Shown: one piece after another, positions 36,869 to 44,720 of the stretch | Layout: the number at the start of each line of letters is the position of its first letter | Numbering within the stretch: the stretch's first letter is position 1 | NCBI GenBank assembly: GCA_963824225.1 | Contig: CAWGOF010000003.1 | Coordinates: 1,302,001-1,366,000 of the forward strand | Origin: CAWGOF01 sp963824225 | Lineage (GTDB): Bacteria; Acidobacteriota; Polarisedimenticolia; Polarisedimenticolales; Polarisedimenticolaceae | Reading direction: 5' to 3' | DNA length: 64,000 nt | Made by a program: the position numbers and the translations under genes | The notes under the pieces: generated by a model | Database searches by the model: none | Told to the model about the DNA's origin: nothing | What the model saw: only the letters and a program-made list of their open reading frames with translations

Positions 36869-37702
36869 ATGCTCGTCTCGCGTCGTGTATTCCTGACCCT
36901 CGTCCCGCCGGCGACCCTGCAGCTCAGCCGACTCACCGCCGGAGACGCCGGCGTGGCCGCCGAGTCCGCGGCAGAAGGTGCCGCGGCAGCAGCTGCCGCG
37001 GCACCTTCCGTGCCCGACACCTTCCCGACCCAGGACGCCGCGATGGTGCGGGAGATGGTCGGTGTGTCCCACGGCAACGCTCCACGGGTGAAGGAGCTGC
37101 TCGCCGAGCACGGCACGCTGGCCAATGCCGCATGGGACTGGGGCTTCGGCGACTGGGAGACGGCGCTCGGCGCGGCCTCGCACGTCGGGAACCACGAGAT
37201 CGCCGGGCTGCTGTTAGACCACGGCGCGCGTCCGACGATCTTCTCGGCCGCGATGCTCGGGCAGCTCGACGTCGTCCGAGCGTTCGTTTCCGTGACACCG
37301 GGCGTGCAGCGCACGCTCGGTCCGCACGGCATCACGCTCCTGGCTCACGCGCGAGCCGGCGGCGACGGAGCGAAGCCGGTGCACGACTACCTGAGCGGGC
37401 TCGGCGATGCGGACGCGGGGTACTCGGCGACCCTGCCCGAGGACCGCGCACCGCGCTACACCGGGACCTACGTGTTCGGAACGCAGGACACGTCACGGAT
37501 CGAAATCAAGTTCGAGCGCGGCGGGCTGCGATTCGAGCGCAAGGGCGGATCGGCGCGCAACCTCGTCGCCCTGGGCGACGACGCGTTCCACCCGGTCGGC
37601 GCCCCGGCGGTGCGCATCCGGTTCGTCACGGAGGGCGAGCGCGTGACCGGGCTGACCGTCCACGACCCGGGACTCGTGCTCCGCGCGGTCCGCCAGGGCT
37701 AG
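36869..37702 (+). CDS. Ankyrin-repeat-like exported protein
   Basis: 277 residues. The N-terminus SRRVFLTLVPPATLQLS looks like a Tat- or Sec-type signal. An Ala-rich linker (residues 30-46) is encoded by a large perfect palindrome. The middle, from MVREMVGVSHGNAPRVKELLAEHGTLANAAWDWG to AGLLLDHGARPTIFSAAMLGQLDVVRAFV, has two or three ankyrin-like helical pairs. The C-terminal third is beta-rich (YTGTYVFGTQDTSRIEIKFERGGLRFER). The function is unknown; it may bind a protein partner in the periplasm. Confidence 0.65.
   Translation: MLVSRRVFLTLVPPATLQLSRLTAGDAGVAAESAAEGAAAAAAAAPSVPDTFPTQDAAMVREMVGVSHGNAPRVKELLAEHGTLANAAWDWGFGDWETALGAASHVGNHEIAGLLLDHGARPTIFSAAMLGQLDVVRAFVSVTPGVQRTLGPHGITLLAHARAGGDGAKPVHDYLSGLGDADAGYSATLPEDRAPRYTGTYVFGTQDTSRIEIKFERGGLRFERKGGSARNLVALGDDAFHPVGAPAVRIRFVTEGERVTGLTVHDPGLVLRAVRQG
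36974..37008. repeat. Perfect 35-bp palindrome inside a coding region
   Basis: Two 17-bp arms (starting GAAGGTGCCG and ending CGGCACCTTC) are exact reverse complements around a single A at 36991. In frame it encodes a Glu-Gly-polyAla linker. It could form a very stable hairpin in DNA or mRNA. Confidence 0.9.
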
Positions 37703-37713
37703 CGGACCGCCCC

Positions 37714-38298
37714 TCACTTCTCCTTGAAGACGGCGTCGATCGCGAGTCCGGCCGCGAGCAGGATCGCGGTCCACTCCTGGCTTCGAGCAGCCCCGTCGTT
37801 CAGCGAGATGACGTAGTTGTCGGCGCTGGTGAACAGCTCCTTGCCGACACCGGCCCACTTCTTCGTCACCGTCCCGATTTCCTCGCCGCTCGGGCCGCGC
37901 ACGGTGAAGTTCCAGCCCTTCCAGTCGCCCTTGATCTCGGCCAGCTTCTTGCCCTGGGCGTCGAACACGTCGAAGCCGCCGCCGAGCGAGAACACCTTGC
38001 TCTGGAACGTGCCGATCGGTTGGCCGCCCTGATCGAGGACCTGCACCGGCGTGCGCAGGAAGCCGACGCCGCGCTTGATCGTCAGGAGCGCGGGGCCGCC
38101 GTCGCCGGCGCGGACCTCGACCGACGTCGGGAGCAGCCGCTTGCTGATGAGCAGCCGGAGGACCTTGATCAGCGGGCCGACCGTCTCTCTCGCGATCCCG
38201 AGCTGAGCACGGCTCGCGAGGTCGAAGATGTCGTACGTGTCGACGAGCTTCATGAAACCCACGCGCTCTTTGACCATGAACTGCCGTCGATCGAACAT
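37714..38298 (-). CDS. Phospholipid scramblase-related / LURP-one-like protein
   Basis: 194 residues with the tubby-like (LOR/scramblase) beta-barrel pattern: MFDRRQFMVKERVGFMKLVDTYDIFD at the start, then TIKRGVGFLRTPVQVLDQGGQPIGTFQSKVF and FDVFDAQGKKLAEIKGDW, ending in a hydrophobic helix (AILLAAGLAIDAVF). Bacterial members are of unknown function and probably act at membranes. It is convergent with the ankyrin-like gene. Confidence 0.8.
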   Translation of the reverse strand: MFDRRQFMVKERVGFMKLVDTYDIFDLASRAQLGIARETVGPLIKVLRLLISKRLLPTSVEVRAGDGGPALLTIKRGVGFLRTPVQVLDQGGQPIGTFQSKVFSLGGGFDVFDAQGKKLAEIKGDWKGWNFTVRGPSGEEIGTVTKKWAGVGKELFTSADNYVISLNDGAARSQEWTAILLAAGLAIDAVFKEK

Positions 38299-38362
38299 GG
38301 GGCTCCTTCGCCTGAACGGACGTGCCAGGAACGTAGGTTCTGGGCGCCCGATTTGCAGGTCG

Positions 38363-38905
38363 CTAGCGCTCGAGCCCGATCTCGACCTCGCAGCTCTGGG
38401 TTCCGTCCGGTCGCTCGACGACCGGGACGACCGGATTCCGCCCGTTCCGGGCCCACTCGTGCCAGTACGGCGTCATGCGCGGGTCGTTGTCGAACACGAG
38501 CTGGAACCGCCGGAACGCGAAGCCCGACGCCGAGATCTCGAAGTGCACGTGCTCGGGGATCCGCCGGTCCTCGGGCGTCGAGTCGGTCGCCGGGTACGCG
38601 CCGGGGCGGATCGTGTGGATCGCGAAGCGTCCCTCGGCATCGGTGGTCACGCGACCCATGAGCCGCGCGTGCGGCTCGTCCATGACCTTGGTCGGCGTGT
38701 ACCAGCCGTGAGCGTCGGTATGAAACACACGCAGGCTCGCGCCGGGGACGGGCGTCCCATCGGGACCCCGCACGGCTCCGCGGATCACGAGCCGGATCCC
38801 GGGCTCGTCGTCACCGGCGAGATCGAGACGCGAGGAGGGTTCGGGCACGGCCGATGCGAGACCGAGACCGAGCGCGAAGGCCAGGGCGCCGAGCGCAGCT
38901 CTCAT
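38363..38905 (-). CDS. Intradiol ring-cleavage dioxygenase-like secreted protein
   Basis: 180 residues. A signal peptide precedes the mature domain, which starts GAVRGPDGTPVPGASLRVFHTDAHGWYTP. The iron-ligand pattern of intradiol dioxygenases is visible: Tyr in GWYTP or AYPATD, and the two His in EHVHFEIS. Such proteins resemble catechol or protocatechuate dioxygenases, but secreted short forms have uncertain substrates. The ATG at 38905 is chosen because the mature sequence then follows a normal leader. Confidence 0.75.
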   Translation of the reverse strand: MRAALGALAFALGLGLASAVPEPSSRLDLAGDDEPGIRLVIRGAVRGPDGTPVPGASLRVFHTDAHGWYTPTKVMDEPHARLMGRVTTDAEGRFAIHTIRPGAYPATDSTPEDRRIPEHVHFEISASGFAFRRFQLVFDNDPRMTPYWHEWARNGRNPVVPVVERPDGTQSCEVEIGLER

Positions 38906-38973
38906 GCGAGACCGTGCCCACCGACGGGAGCCGTCTCGAACCGCTCGGCGCTGGTCGCGTGCACGTCGCTCCC

Positions 38974-40473
38974 TCACTTCGCGTAGGCGGTATAGAACCG
39001 GCTCTGGAACAGCTCACCGGGATCGTACCGCCGCTTGTGCTCGAAGAACTGCGCCGCCTGCGGATAGGCTGCCGTGAACTGCTCTCTCGTCGCGTGGAGC
39101 CTGTACGGCAGGTAGTACCGGCCGCCCTGCGCGAGCGCGGCGTCGATGAGCGCCCGGGTGAGCGGCGCCATCGCCCGATCGGCATCCGCGGTGCGCGCCT
39201 GGTGGAACAGAAAGACGAGCGCCACCATGTCCCGGTCGGCCCAGCGCAGGAACGAGTCGCGATCTTCCTTGACGTTGCGAATCGTGACGTTCAGCAGATC
39301 GGCGTCGTGCGCGAGGACGAGGCGTCGCGCGTCGGCGAGGAACGGCTCCATGCGCCCCTCGGGCAGGAACAGCTCCTGGAGCACCTCGGTCGCCTCGGCC
39401 GAGCGATCCTCGTACAGCGCGACGTCGTCGTCGAGCAGCAGGTTGCGCCACAGCGGCGTCCGCGCCATGTGCTCCTCGAGCCGCTTCTCGGCGTCCCACC
39501 GCAGCGCCTTGCCGTAGTCGCTGCCGACGGTACCGCGGAACACGGCGCGCCGAAGCCCGACGAGCGATGGCTCGGCGAGCGGCGCGGCCTGAGCACCCGC
39601 GCTCGCCTCCGGCGGCAACCGATGGAACAGGTTCAGGATCGCCTCGTCGAGGAACGCCGCGGGGGTCACGTTCAGCCGCCCGTAGGCCATGACCACGTCG
39701 GGCGCGGAGGTCTTCTCGTGCAGCACGGCCTCGTAGCGCGCCGCTGGCACGACGATCCGTTCGACCCGGTAGCGCTCGTTCGGCACCGTGCGCAGCTCCG
39801 CGTCGAGGATGATGCCGAACAGGCCGTAGCCCCCGAGGACCAGCGAGAACAGCTCGGTATTCTCGGTCCGGCTGCAGCGCAGGACGCTGCCGTCGGCCCG
39901 CATCACACGCAGCGACTCGACGGACGAGCCCAGGGGCGGCTCGCGGAGCTGCCAGCCGTGGGCGTTGACGCTGATCGACCCGCCGACGGTGAACGACGAG
40001 AACGACTGCACGATCGCCACCGAGCGCGCGCGCGGGTTCAGAAACGCGATCACCTCGGACCACAGCGCACCCGCGCCGGCCGTCACGACGTCCCGGTTCT
40101 CGTCGTACGCCAGGCTCTGGAACGGCCGCATGTTCACGACGATCCCGCCGGGATAGAGCGTGTGGCCGCCCATCGAGTGGCGGGCGCCGGCGATCGAGAT
40201 CCGCAGGCCGTCGCGCTCAGCCCGAACGAGAAGCGCAGCGAGCTGAGCCTCGGCGTCGGCGGGCTCGGCCGGCACGGCCCAAGTCTCTGCGACCGGCGTT
40301 CGTTCGAGCCGGCTGACGTCGTCGGCGTAGCCGCCGAGTATCGGCTCGCGGCGATCGTCGTCGCGCCAGGCGGTCCGGGCCAGGTGGAGCGCCGGTCGAC
40401 CCGCGACCGCCGCAACGAGCGCCAGGGCGCTCACGGCGATCAGCAGCCATGCACCGCGCCGCGAGAGCTTCAC
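38974..40473 (-). CDS. FAD-binding (PCMH-type) oxidase, membrane-anchored
   Basis: 499 residues from a GTG start (VKLSRRGAWLL) followed by a transmembrane segment. The PCMH FAD domain shows ISIAGARHSMGGHTLYPGG, whose His may carry covalent flavin as in alditol and aldonolactone oxidases, and SFSSFTVGGSISVNAHGW. The C-terminal half is a substrate cap. The substrate is not known. A reading starting at 40602 exists but would overlap the divergent glycosyltransferase fragment, so the shorter form is preferred. Confidence 0.8.
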   Translation of the reverse strand: MKLSRRGAWLLIAVSALALVAAVAGRPALHLARTAWRDDDRREPILGGYADDVSRLERTPVAETWAVPAEPADAEAQLAALLVRAERDGLRISIAGARHSMGGHTLYPGGIVVNMRPFQSLAYDENRDVVTAGAGALWSEVIAFLNPRARSVAIVQSFSSFTVGGSISVNAHGWQLREPPLGSSVESLRVMRADGSVLRCSRTENTELFSLVLGGYGLFGIILDAELRTVPNERYRVERIVVPAARYEAVLHEKTSAPDVVMAYGRLNVTPAAFLDEAILNLFHRLPPEASAGAQAAPLAEPSLVGLRRAVFRGTVGSDYGKALRWDAEKRLEEHMARTPLWRNLLLDDDVALYEDRSAEATEVLQELFLPEGRMEPFLADARRLVLAHDADLLNVTIRNVKEDRDSFLRWADRDMVALVFLFHQARTADADRAMAPLTRALIDAALAQGGRYYLPYRLHATREQFTAAYPQAAQFFEHKRRYDPGELFQSRFYTAYAK

Positions 40474-40543
40474 GCCGCCGATCGTAGCGAAACGCAGCCG
40501 GGGGAGGCTAGGTTCTTCCGCGGCGTGCGCGGGAAGCGGCGGT

Positions 40544-40870
40544 ATGCGGCCCTCGTACGTCCGTGAGCTCGCGCGGTCTGCGTTGGGGGGCCTGTTGCTC
40601 ACGGCGGTCGCCGTGTCGCGACTCGCCTCGCTCGCGCTCTACCCGCTGATGGACGTGACCGAGGCGCGGTACGCGAACATCGCGCGCGTCATGTCGGAAA
40701 CGGACAACTGGATCACCCCCCAGACCGCGCCGGGTGAGCCGTTCTGGGGCAAGCCGCCGCTCTTCGCCTGGGCCAGCGCCGCCGCGATGAAGGTCTTCGG
40801 CATCAACGAGTTCAGCGCGCAGGTCCTGGTCCGGGAGGTCGGGCTGCCGGCCTACTGCGACCTCGACTGA
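40544..40870 (+). pseudogene. Truncated GT39/ArnT-like glycosyltransferase (5' fragment)
   Basis: Only 108 residues, against 500 or more in the family. The first transmembrane helix and the catalytic extracytoplasmic loop are typical: LYPLMDVTEARYANIARVM (catalytic Asp and Glu-Ala-Arg) and WITPQTAPGEPFWGKPPLFAWASAAAMKVFGINEFSAQ. After that the sequence loses similarity and stops. The remaining helices are absent from the following DNA. It is a gene remnant. Confidence 0.75.
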
Positions 40871-40878
40871 CGCTCCAC

Positions 40879-41082
40879 CTACGTGCGGAGCAGCTCGCGG
40901 AGCTTCTTCGGGTCGCCCTGCAGCTCGACGTGACCGCACGACCGGCACATCCGGGCCGACAACCGGACGCCCGAGCGCCAGAACTTGATTCGCGTCGGCC
41001 GAAAACGAGTGAGATGTTGGCCCCGCAACGTCCCGTCCTCGGCCTCCTGGCTCCCGCACCGCGCGCACGGCTGTTCGGCCAT
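40879..41082 (-). CDS. Small double zinc-ribbon protein
   Basis: 67 residues from the ATG at 41082, preceded by AAGGAGGTCC, an excellent ribosome binding site. Two CxxC pairs (QPCARCGS and RMCRSCGHVEL) should bind one zinc ion. A central KFWRSGVRLSARM segment links them. Similar tiny zinc-ribbon proteins are annotated only as hypothetical. It lies at the end of the glycosyltransferase remnant on the opposite strand. Confidence 0.7.
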   Translation of the reverse strand: MAEQPCARCGSQEAEDGTLRGQHLTRFRPTRIKFWRSGVRLSARMCRSCGHVELQGDPKKLRELLRT

Positions 41083-41141
41083 GATCGGACCTCCTTCGCG
41101 CCTTGGTGCGTACGGTAGCAGAGACGGCGAGGAGACAGAGC

Positions 41142-41157
41142 GTCCTGTGCAGAGGAC
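41142..41157. promoter_or_regulatory. Inverted repeat upstream of a sigma-54 promoter
   Basis: GTCCT-N6-AGGAC, with outer GACA/TGTC, lies about 40 bases upstream of the sigma-54 element at 41198. It is a possible activator site, but closer than usual, and it does not match the GTCGA motif. Confidence 0.3.
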
Positions 41158-41197
41158 TGTCCCTGCGCTCCGCCCGCGAATCCGGCCGTATTTCGCT

Positions 41198-41213
41198 GGC
41201 ACGCGCGTTGCCA
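41198..41213 (+). promoter_or_regulatory. Sigma-54 promoter
   Basis: TGGCACGCGCGTTGCC matches the full -24/-12 consensus with exact spacing, 35 bases before the ATG at 41249. Confidence 0.8.
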
Positions 41214-41248
41214 TTCCATCCGTGCGTCCGCAAGACGGAGGTAACGCC

Positions 41249-41689
41249 ATGTCGAAGAAACTGTTTCTCATCGCCCCTGTCGCACTGATGATCGCGTCGC
41301 TCTCCGCGAGCGCAGACCATCGGGACTTCCGCCCCGCGGTCGCGTATCGAGCGCCGTCGCTTCCGGTCATCGCACACGATCTCGATCGCGCCGCGCGCGA
41401 GCTGAATGCGCAGGCCGCGCACGAGATCTTCCCTCGAGGCCGCAGGCGCGTCGAGGCGCTGGCCGCGATCCGTCAGTTCGAGCTCGATGCCCGGCGGTTC
41501 CACGCGCTGGTCGAGAATCGCCACGGTCGCACGCGGCGATCGCACCTGGCGTTCGAGTTCGAGCGCCTCGAGCGCTCGTTCGACCGGACGGCGTGGACTC
41601 TCGAGCGCAACATCCGCCCGAGCCGCGCGCTGGCGCAGAACTTCCGGCGCGTCGAGATCTCGATGTCGCGGCTCGACGACCGCATCTGA
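41249..41689 (+). CDS. Small exported helical protein, sigma-54 controlled
   Basis: 146 residues. A clean signal peptide (MSKKLFLIAPVALMIASLSASA) precedes a predicted all-helical, Arg- and His-rich mature protein (HDLDRAARELNAQAAHEIF, ALAAIRQFELDARRFHALVENRHG, LRHR-like patterns throughout). There is no Cys. The ribosome binding site is GGAGG. The sigma-54 promoter suggests stress, envelope or metal control. No family is recognised. Confidence 0.7.
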   Translation: MSKKLFLIAPVALMIASLSASADHRDFRPAVAYRAPSLPVIAHDLDRAARELNAQAAHEIFPRGRRRVEALAAIRQFELDARRFHALVENRHGRTRRSHLAFEFERLERSFDRTAWTLERNIRPSRALAQNFRRVEISMSRLDDRI

Positions 41690-41792
41690 ACGGCTACGCA
41701 AACCTTGGCGAGCGCGGGCTCCGGTCGGTATTTCCGCCACCCGCGATCCGGCCGCCCCGCGCCGCCGAGCGTCCCGACCGAACCCATCCCCG

Positions 41793-42890
41793 TCACACGG
41801 GTAGCACGCGGCAGGCGTGCGTCTTGAACACGAGGAACGCCTGCCGACCCGGTGCGAGGCCCAGCTGCCGGCACGCCTGGGGCGTGACCGCGGCGACGAG
41901 CGTCGTCTCCGCCCGCGGCACGAAGATCGTCACCGCGATCGCCTGATCGTCCGCACCCTCGACGATCGTGCTCACCGTGCCCGACAACCGGTTCTGCGCC
42001 GACAGTCCGCTGGGCGCTTCGATGGCCACGATCAGGTCCTCGGCGCGCAGGAGCAACGCAGCGTCCTGCCCGGGGCCGAGACCCTCGCCCGGAACGGTGA
42101 TCGACGCCCCGTGACCCAGCTCGATCTCGACCGTGGCCCCGGGAAGGCTCGCCACGCGGCCGCGGAGCACGTTGACGTGCTCGGCCACGCCGAAGCGCGT
42201 CAGCATCTCGCGGCCCAGGAACAGGTCGTCCGGCCGCCCCCGCGCCGCCTCCTGACCGTCGACGAGGACGATCGTCTCGCGGCTGAGAAGGCGCGCCTCC
42301 GAGGCATCGTGCGTCACGACGATCGACGGCACGCCGAACTCGCGCTCGATGCGGATCAGGTACGGCAGGATGCGGCGGCGCAGCGGTAGGTCGACGCCGG
42401 CGAGCGGCTCGTCGAGCAGCAACAGCTCGGGCCCCGCGCACAGCGCGCGCCCGAGAGCGACGCGCTGGCGCTCGCCGCCACTGAGCGACACGATGCTCGT
42501 ACGCTCGCGTCCGGCGAGCTCGAGGACCTCGAGCACGCGCGCCGGATCGAGACGCGCGCCGCGACCCGAAGCCGCGCGCGCGCAGCCGAAGCTCACGTTC
42601 CCCCAGACGTCGCGGTGCGGGAACAGGCGGGCGTCCTGCGGAACGTAGCCCACGCCGCGGCTCTCGGGCGGTAGACACACGCGGCGGTCGGTATCGAGCC
42701 ACGTGCGGTCCCCGACCCGCAGGCGCCCGCGCGCCCTCGGACGCAAGCCCGCGATCGCCTCGAGCAGCGACGTCTTCCCCGACCCCGACGGGCCGAACAC
42801 GCCCAGCGCACGCTCGTCGGTGTGCCATTCGAGGCACAGGACGAACCGGTCGAGCGGCAGCTCGAGATCGAGCTCGAGACGCTCGCTCAC
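41793..42890 (-). CDS. modC: Molybdate ABC transporter ATP-binding protein
   Basis: 365 residues, GTG start overlapping the modB stop. Walker A is GPSGSGKTSL, the signature is LSGGERQRVALGRAL and Walker B is LLLLDEPLAGVD. It is followed by a C-terminal TOBE region (AQNRLSGTVSTIVEGADDQAIAVTI), the form in ModC that binds molybdate. It energises molybdate uptake with ModA and ModB. Confidence 0.93.
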   Translation of the reverse strand: MSERLELDLELPLDRFVLCLEWHTDERALGVFGPSGSGKTSLLEAIAGLRPRARGRLRVGDRTWLDTDRRVCLPPESRGVGYVPQDARLFPHRDVWGNVSFGCARAASGRGARLDPARVLEVLELAGRERTSIVSLSGGERQRVALGRALCAGPELLLLDEPLAGVDLPLRRRILPYLIRIEREFGVPSIVVTHDASEARLLSRETIVLVDGQEAARGRPDDLFLGREMLTRFGVAEHVNVLRGRVASLPGATVEIELGHGASITVPGEGLGPGQDAALLLRAEDLIVAIEAPSGLSAQNRLSGTVSTIVEGADDQAIAVTIFVPRAETTLVAAVTPQACRQLGLAPGRQAFLVFKTHACRVLPV

Positions 42891-43555
42891 GCGGGCCGCT
42901 CCTCGCGGCGCAACAGGTACTCGACGGTCCACACGGCGACGAACGCGAGCGCCACCGTGATGCCGACGAGGAGCATCGCGCGCCGGTCGTCGCCGGCCTG
43001 GAGATCGCTGAAGATCGCGAGCGCCAGCGTCTGGGTTCGACCGGGGATGTTGCCGGCGACGATCACCGTCGCGCCGAACTCGCCGAGCGCGCGGCTGAAG
43101 CCGAGGATCGCAGCGGCGAGCAGCCCCCGCCGCGCGAGCGGCAAGGTGACGGCGAAGAACGTCGCGCGGGGCGAGAGGCCGAGCGTCCGCGCGATCGCCT
43201 CGAGCCGCGCATCGACCTCCTCGAACGCGACCCGCGCTGTGCGCGTCACGAGCGGCAGGGCCATGATCGCCGAGGCCACGACCGCCCCTTTCCACGTCAG
43301 CAAGAGATCGAGGTCAAACCCGAGATAGTCCGTTCCGAGCGGGCCGTGGCGCGCGAGTAGCCGGAGCAACAGGTAGCCCACGGCGGTCGGCGGCAGGACG
43401 AGGGGCAGCGTCAGGACCGTCTCGACGATGCTCTTTCCTGGAAAGCTGCGCCGTGCGAGGAGCAGCCCGCCGAGGCACCCGAGCGGTACGACGAGGAGCG
43501 TCGTACAGAACGCGACCTGCAGGCTGATCAGCAGCGGAGCGGCGGCGGAGCTCAC
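42887..43555 (-). CDS. modB: Molybdate ABC transporter permease
   Basis: 222 residues and about five or six membrane helices. It starts VSSAAAPLLISLQVAFCTTLLVVPLG. LPLVLPPTAVGYLLL is the ModB helix motif, and the ATPase-coupling EAA loop is ARTLGLSPRATFFAVTLPLARRGLLAA. The GTG start overlaps the modA stop (GTGA), and its own stop overlaps modC, so modABC is one coupled operon. Confidence 0.93.
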   Translation of the reverse strand: MSSAAAPLLISLQVAFCTTLLVVPLGCLGGLLLARRSFPGKSIVETVLTLPLVLPPTAVGYLLLRLLARHGPLGTDYLGFDLDLLLTWKGAVVASAIMALPLVTRTARVAFEEVDARLEAIARTLGLSPRATFFAVTLPLARRGLLAAAILGFSRALGEFGATVIVAGNIPGRTQTLALAIFSDLQAGDDRRAMLLVGITVALAFVAVWTVEYLLRREERPA

Positions 43556-44322
43556 GGTGACGGTTCGAGCACCACGAACCCGAGCTTCTCGAACACCCCG
43601 CGCGCCTCGGCGCCGGCGAAGCACGCGACGGTCCGGCGGGCCGCTTCGAGCGCCGGGCGTTGCGCGAGAGCCGCCACGGCGTAGCGGATGTCCGGCCCGT
43701 CGGCCGCGCGGACCTCGAACGCCACGCGCGCTCCGTTGGCGATCGCCGCATCGGTCCGATAGACGACCCCTGCGTCGACCGCTCCGGCCTCGACGGCGGC
43801 GAGCGTCGCGCGCACGTCGGGGAACGGAACGACCCGCTCGCGCACCCGGTCCCACAGCCCGACTTTCTCGAGCCACGCCTTCGCGTACTTGCCGGCCGGC
43901 ACCGCATCGGGGTTGGCGAGGGCCAGGCGCCTCACGCGCTCACCGGCCAGGTCGGCGGCGGATGCGATCGACAGCTCGGACGGCTTCGGCACGACGATGA
44001 TGAGCCGGTTGCCGAGCAGGCTCCGCCGGCTCGACGCGTCGACGAGACCGTCCGCGGCCACGTTGTCCATCCAGGCTTCGTCGGCCGAGAAGAACACGTC
44101 GGCCTTGTTCGCCGCGACGATCTGCCGCGCCAGATCGTTCGATGCGCCGAAGTTGAACACGAACCGTGCCTGGGCCACGGTCTCGCACACGGGCGCGAGC
44201 GCCTGGAGCGCATCGCGCAGGCTGGCCGCGGCGTAGACTGTGACCTCGGGCGCCGGAGCGGCGGCGACCGAGCCGAGCGCCGCAGTGACGAGCAGGACGA
44301 GCAAGACGCACCGCTTCGGCAT
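43552..44322 (-). CDS. modA: Molybdate-binding periplasmic protein
   Basis: 256 residues from the ATG at 44322; an ATG nine bases upstream lies inside the operator-like palindrome. The signal peptide is CVLLVLLVTAALGSVAAA. The mature protein begins VTVYAAASLRDALQALAP, the ModA hallmark, with FNFGASNDLARQI and VVYRTDAAIANGARVAF, which shape the oxyanion pocket. It delivers molybdate or tungstate to ModBC. Confidence 0.93.
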   Translation of the reverse strand: MPKRCVLLVLLVTAALGSVAAAPAPEVTVYAAASLRDALQALAPVCETVAQARFVFNFGASNDLARQIVAANKADVFFSADEAWMDNVAADGLVDASSRRSLLGNRLIIVVPKPSELSIASAADLAGERVRRLALANPDAVPAGKYAKAWLEKVGLWDRVRERVVPFPDVRATLAAVEAGAVDAGVVYRTDAAIANGARVAFEVRAADGPDIRYAVAALAQRPALEAARRTVACFAGAEARGVFEKLGFVVLEPSP

Positions 44323-44329
44323 GCGGCGC

Positions 44330-44351
44330 ATTGTATACGAGGGAATACGAT
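44330..44351. promoter_or_regulatory. ModE-like operator between modA and modE
   Basis: ATTGTAT, eight bases, then ATACGAT form an imperfect inverted repeat (six of seven pairs) similar in layout to ModE boxes. It lies in the 31-base gap between the modA start (44322) and the regulator start (44354), so it could repress both when bound by ModE-molybdate. Confidence 0.6.
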
Positions 44352-44353
44352 CG

Positions 44354-44716
44354 ATGTCAACGCGCCGACCGCTGGTGAGCTGGCAGGCCAAGCCACGATG
44401 GCGGGTCACCGGGAGCGGCACGATCGCTCTCGGGCCGGGAAAGGTCGATCTGCTCGAGGCGATCGACGAGAGCGGATCGATCTCCGCTGCGGCGCGAGAG
44501 CTGGGCATGTCCTACCGTCGGGCCTGGATGCTCGTGGCCACGATGAACGCGGCGTTCAAGGAGCGGCTCGTCGAGACCTCGCCGCGACGTCAGGCGGGCG
44601 CGAAGCTCAGCCCCAGCGGTCGAAAGGTGCTGCGCCTGTACCGGCGCATCGAGTTGCGGAGCGTGGCCGCCGTCCGGCGCGACACGACGGCGCTGCTGCG
44701 ACTCCTCGCGCGTTGA
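44354..44716 (+). CDS. modE: ModE-family winged-helix regulator without TOBE domain
   Basis: 120 residues. It is the N-terminal LysR/ModE-type winged helix only: GPGKVDLLEAIDESGSISAAARELGMSYRRAWMLVATMN. E. coli ModE has an extra C-terminal molybdate-binding TOBE pair, which is missing here. Either another protein supplies molybdate sensing or it senses through a dimer pocket. It is divergent from modA, and its own start overlaps the operator region. Confidence 0.85.
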   Translation: MSTRRPLVSWQAKPRWRVTGSGTIALGPGKVDLLEAIDESGSISAAARELGMSYRRAWMLVATMNAAFKERLVETSPRRQAGAKLSPSGRKVLRLYRRIELRSVAAVRRDTTALLRLLAR

Positions 44717-44720
44717 CCGG

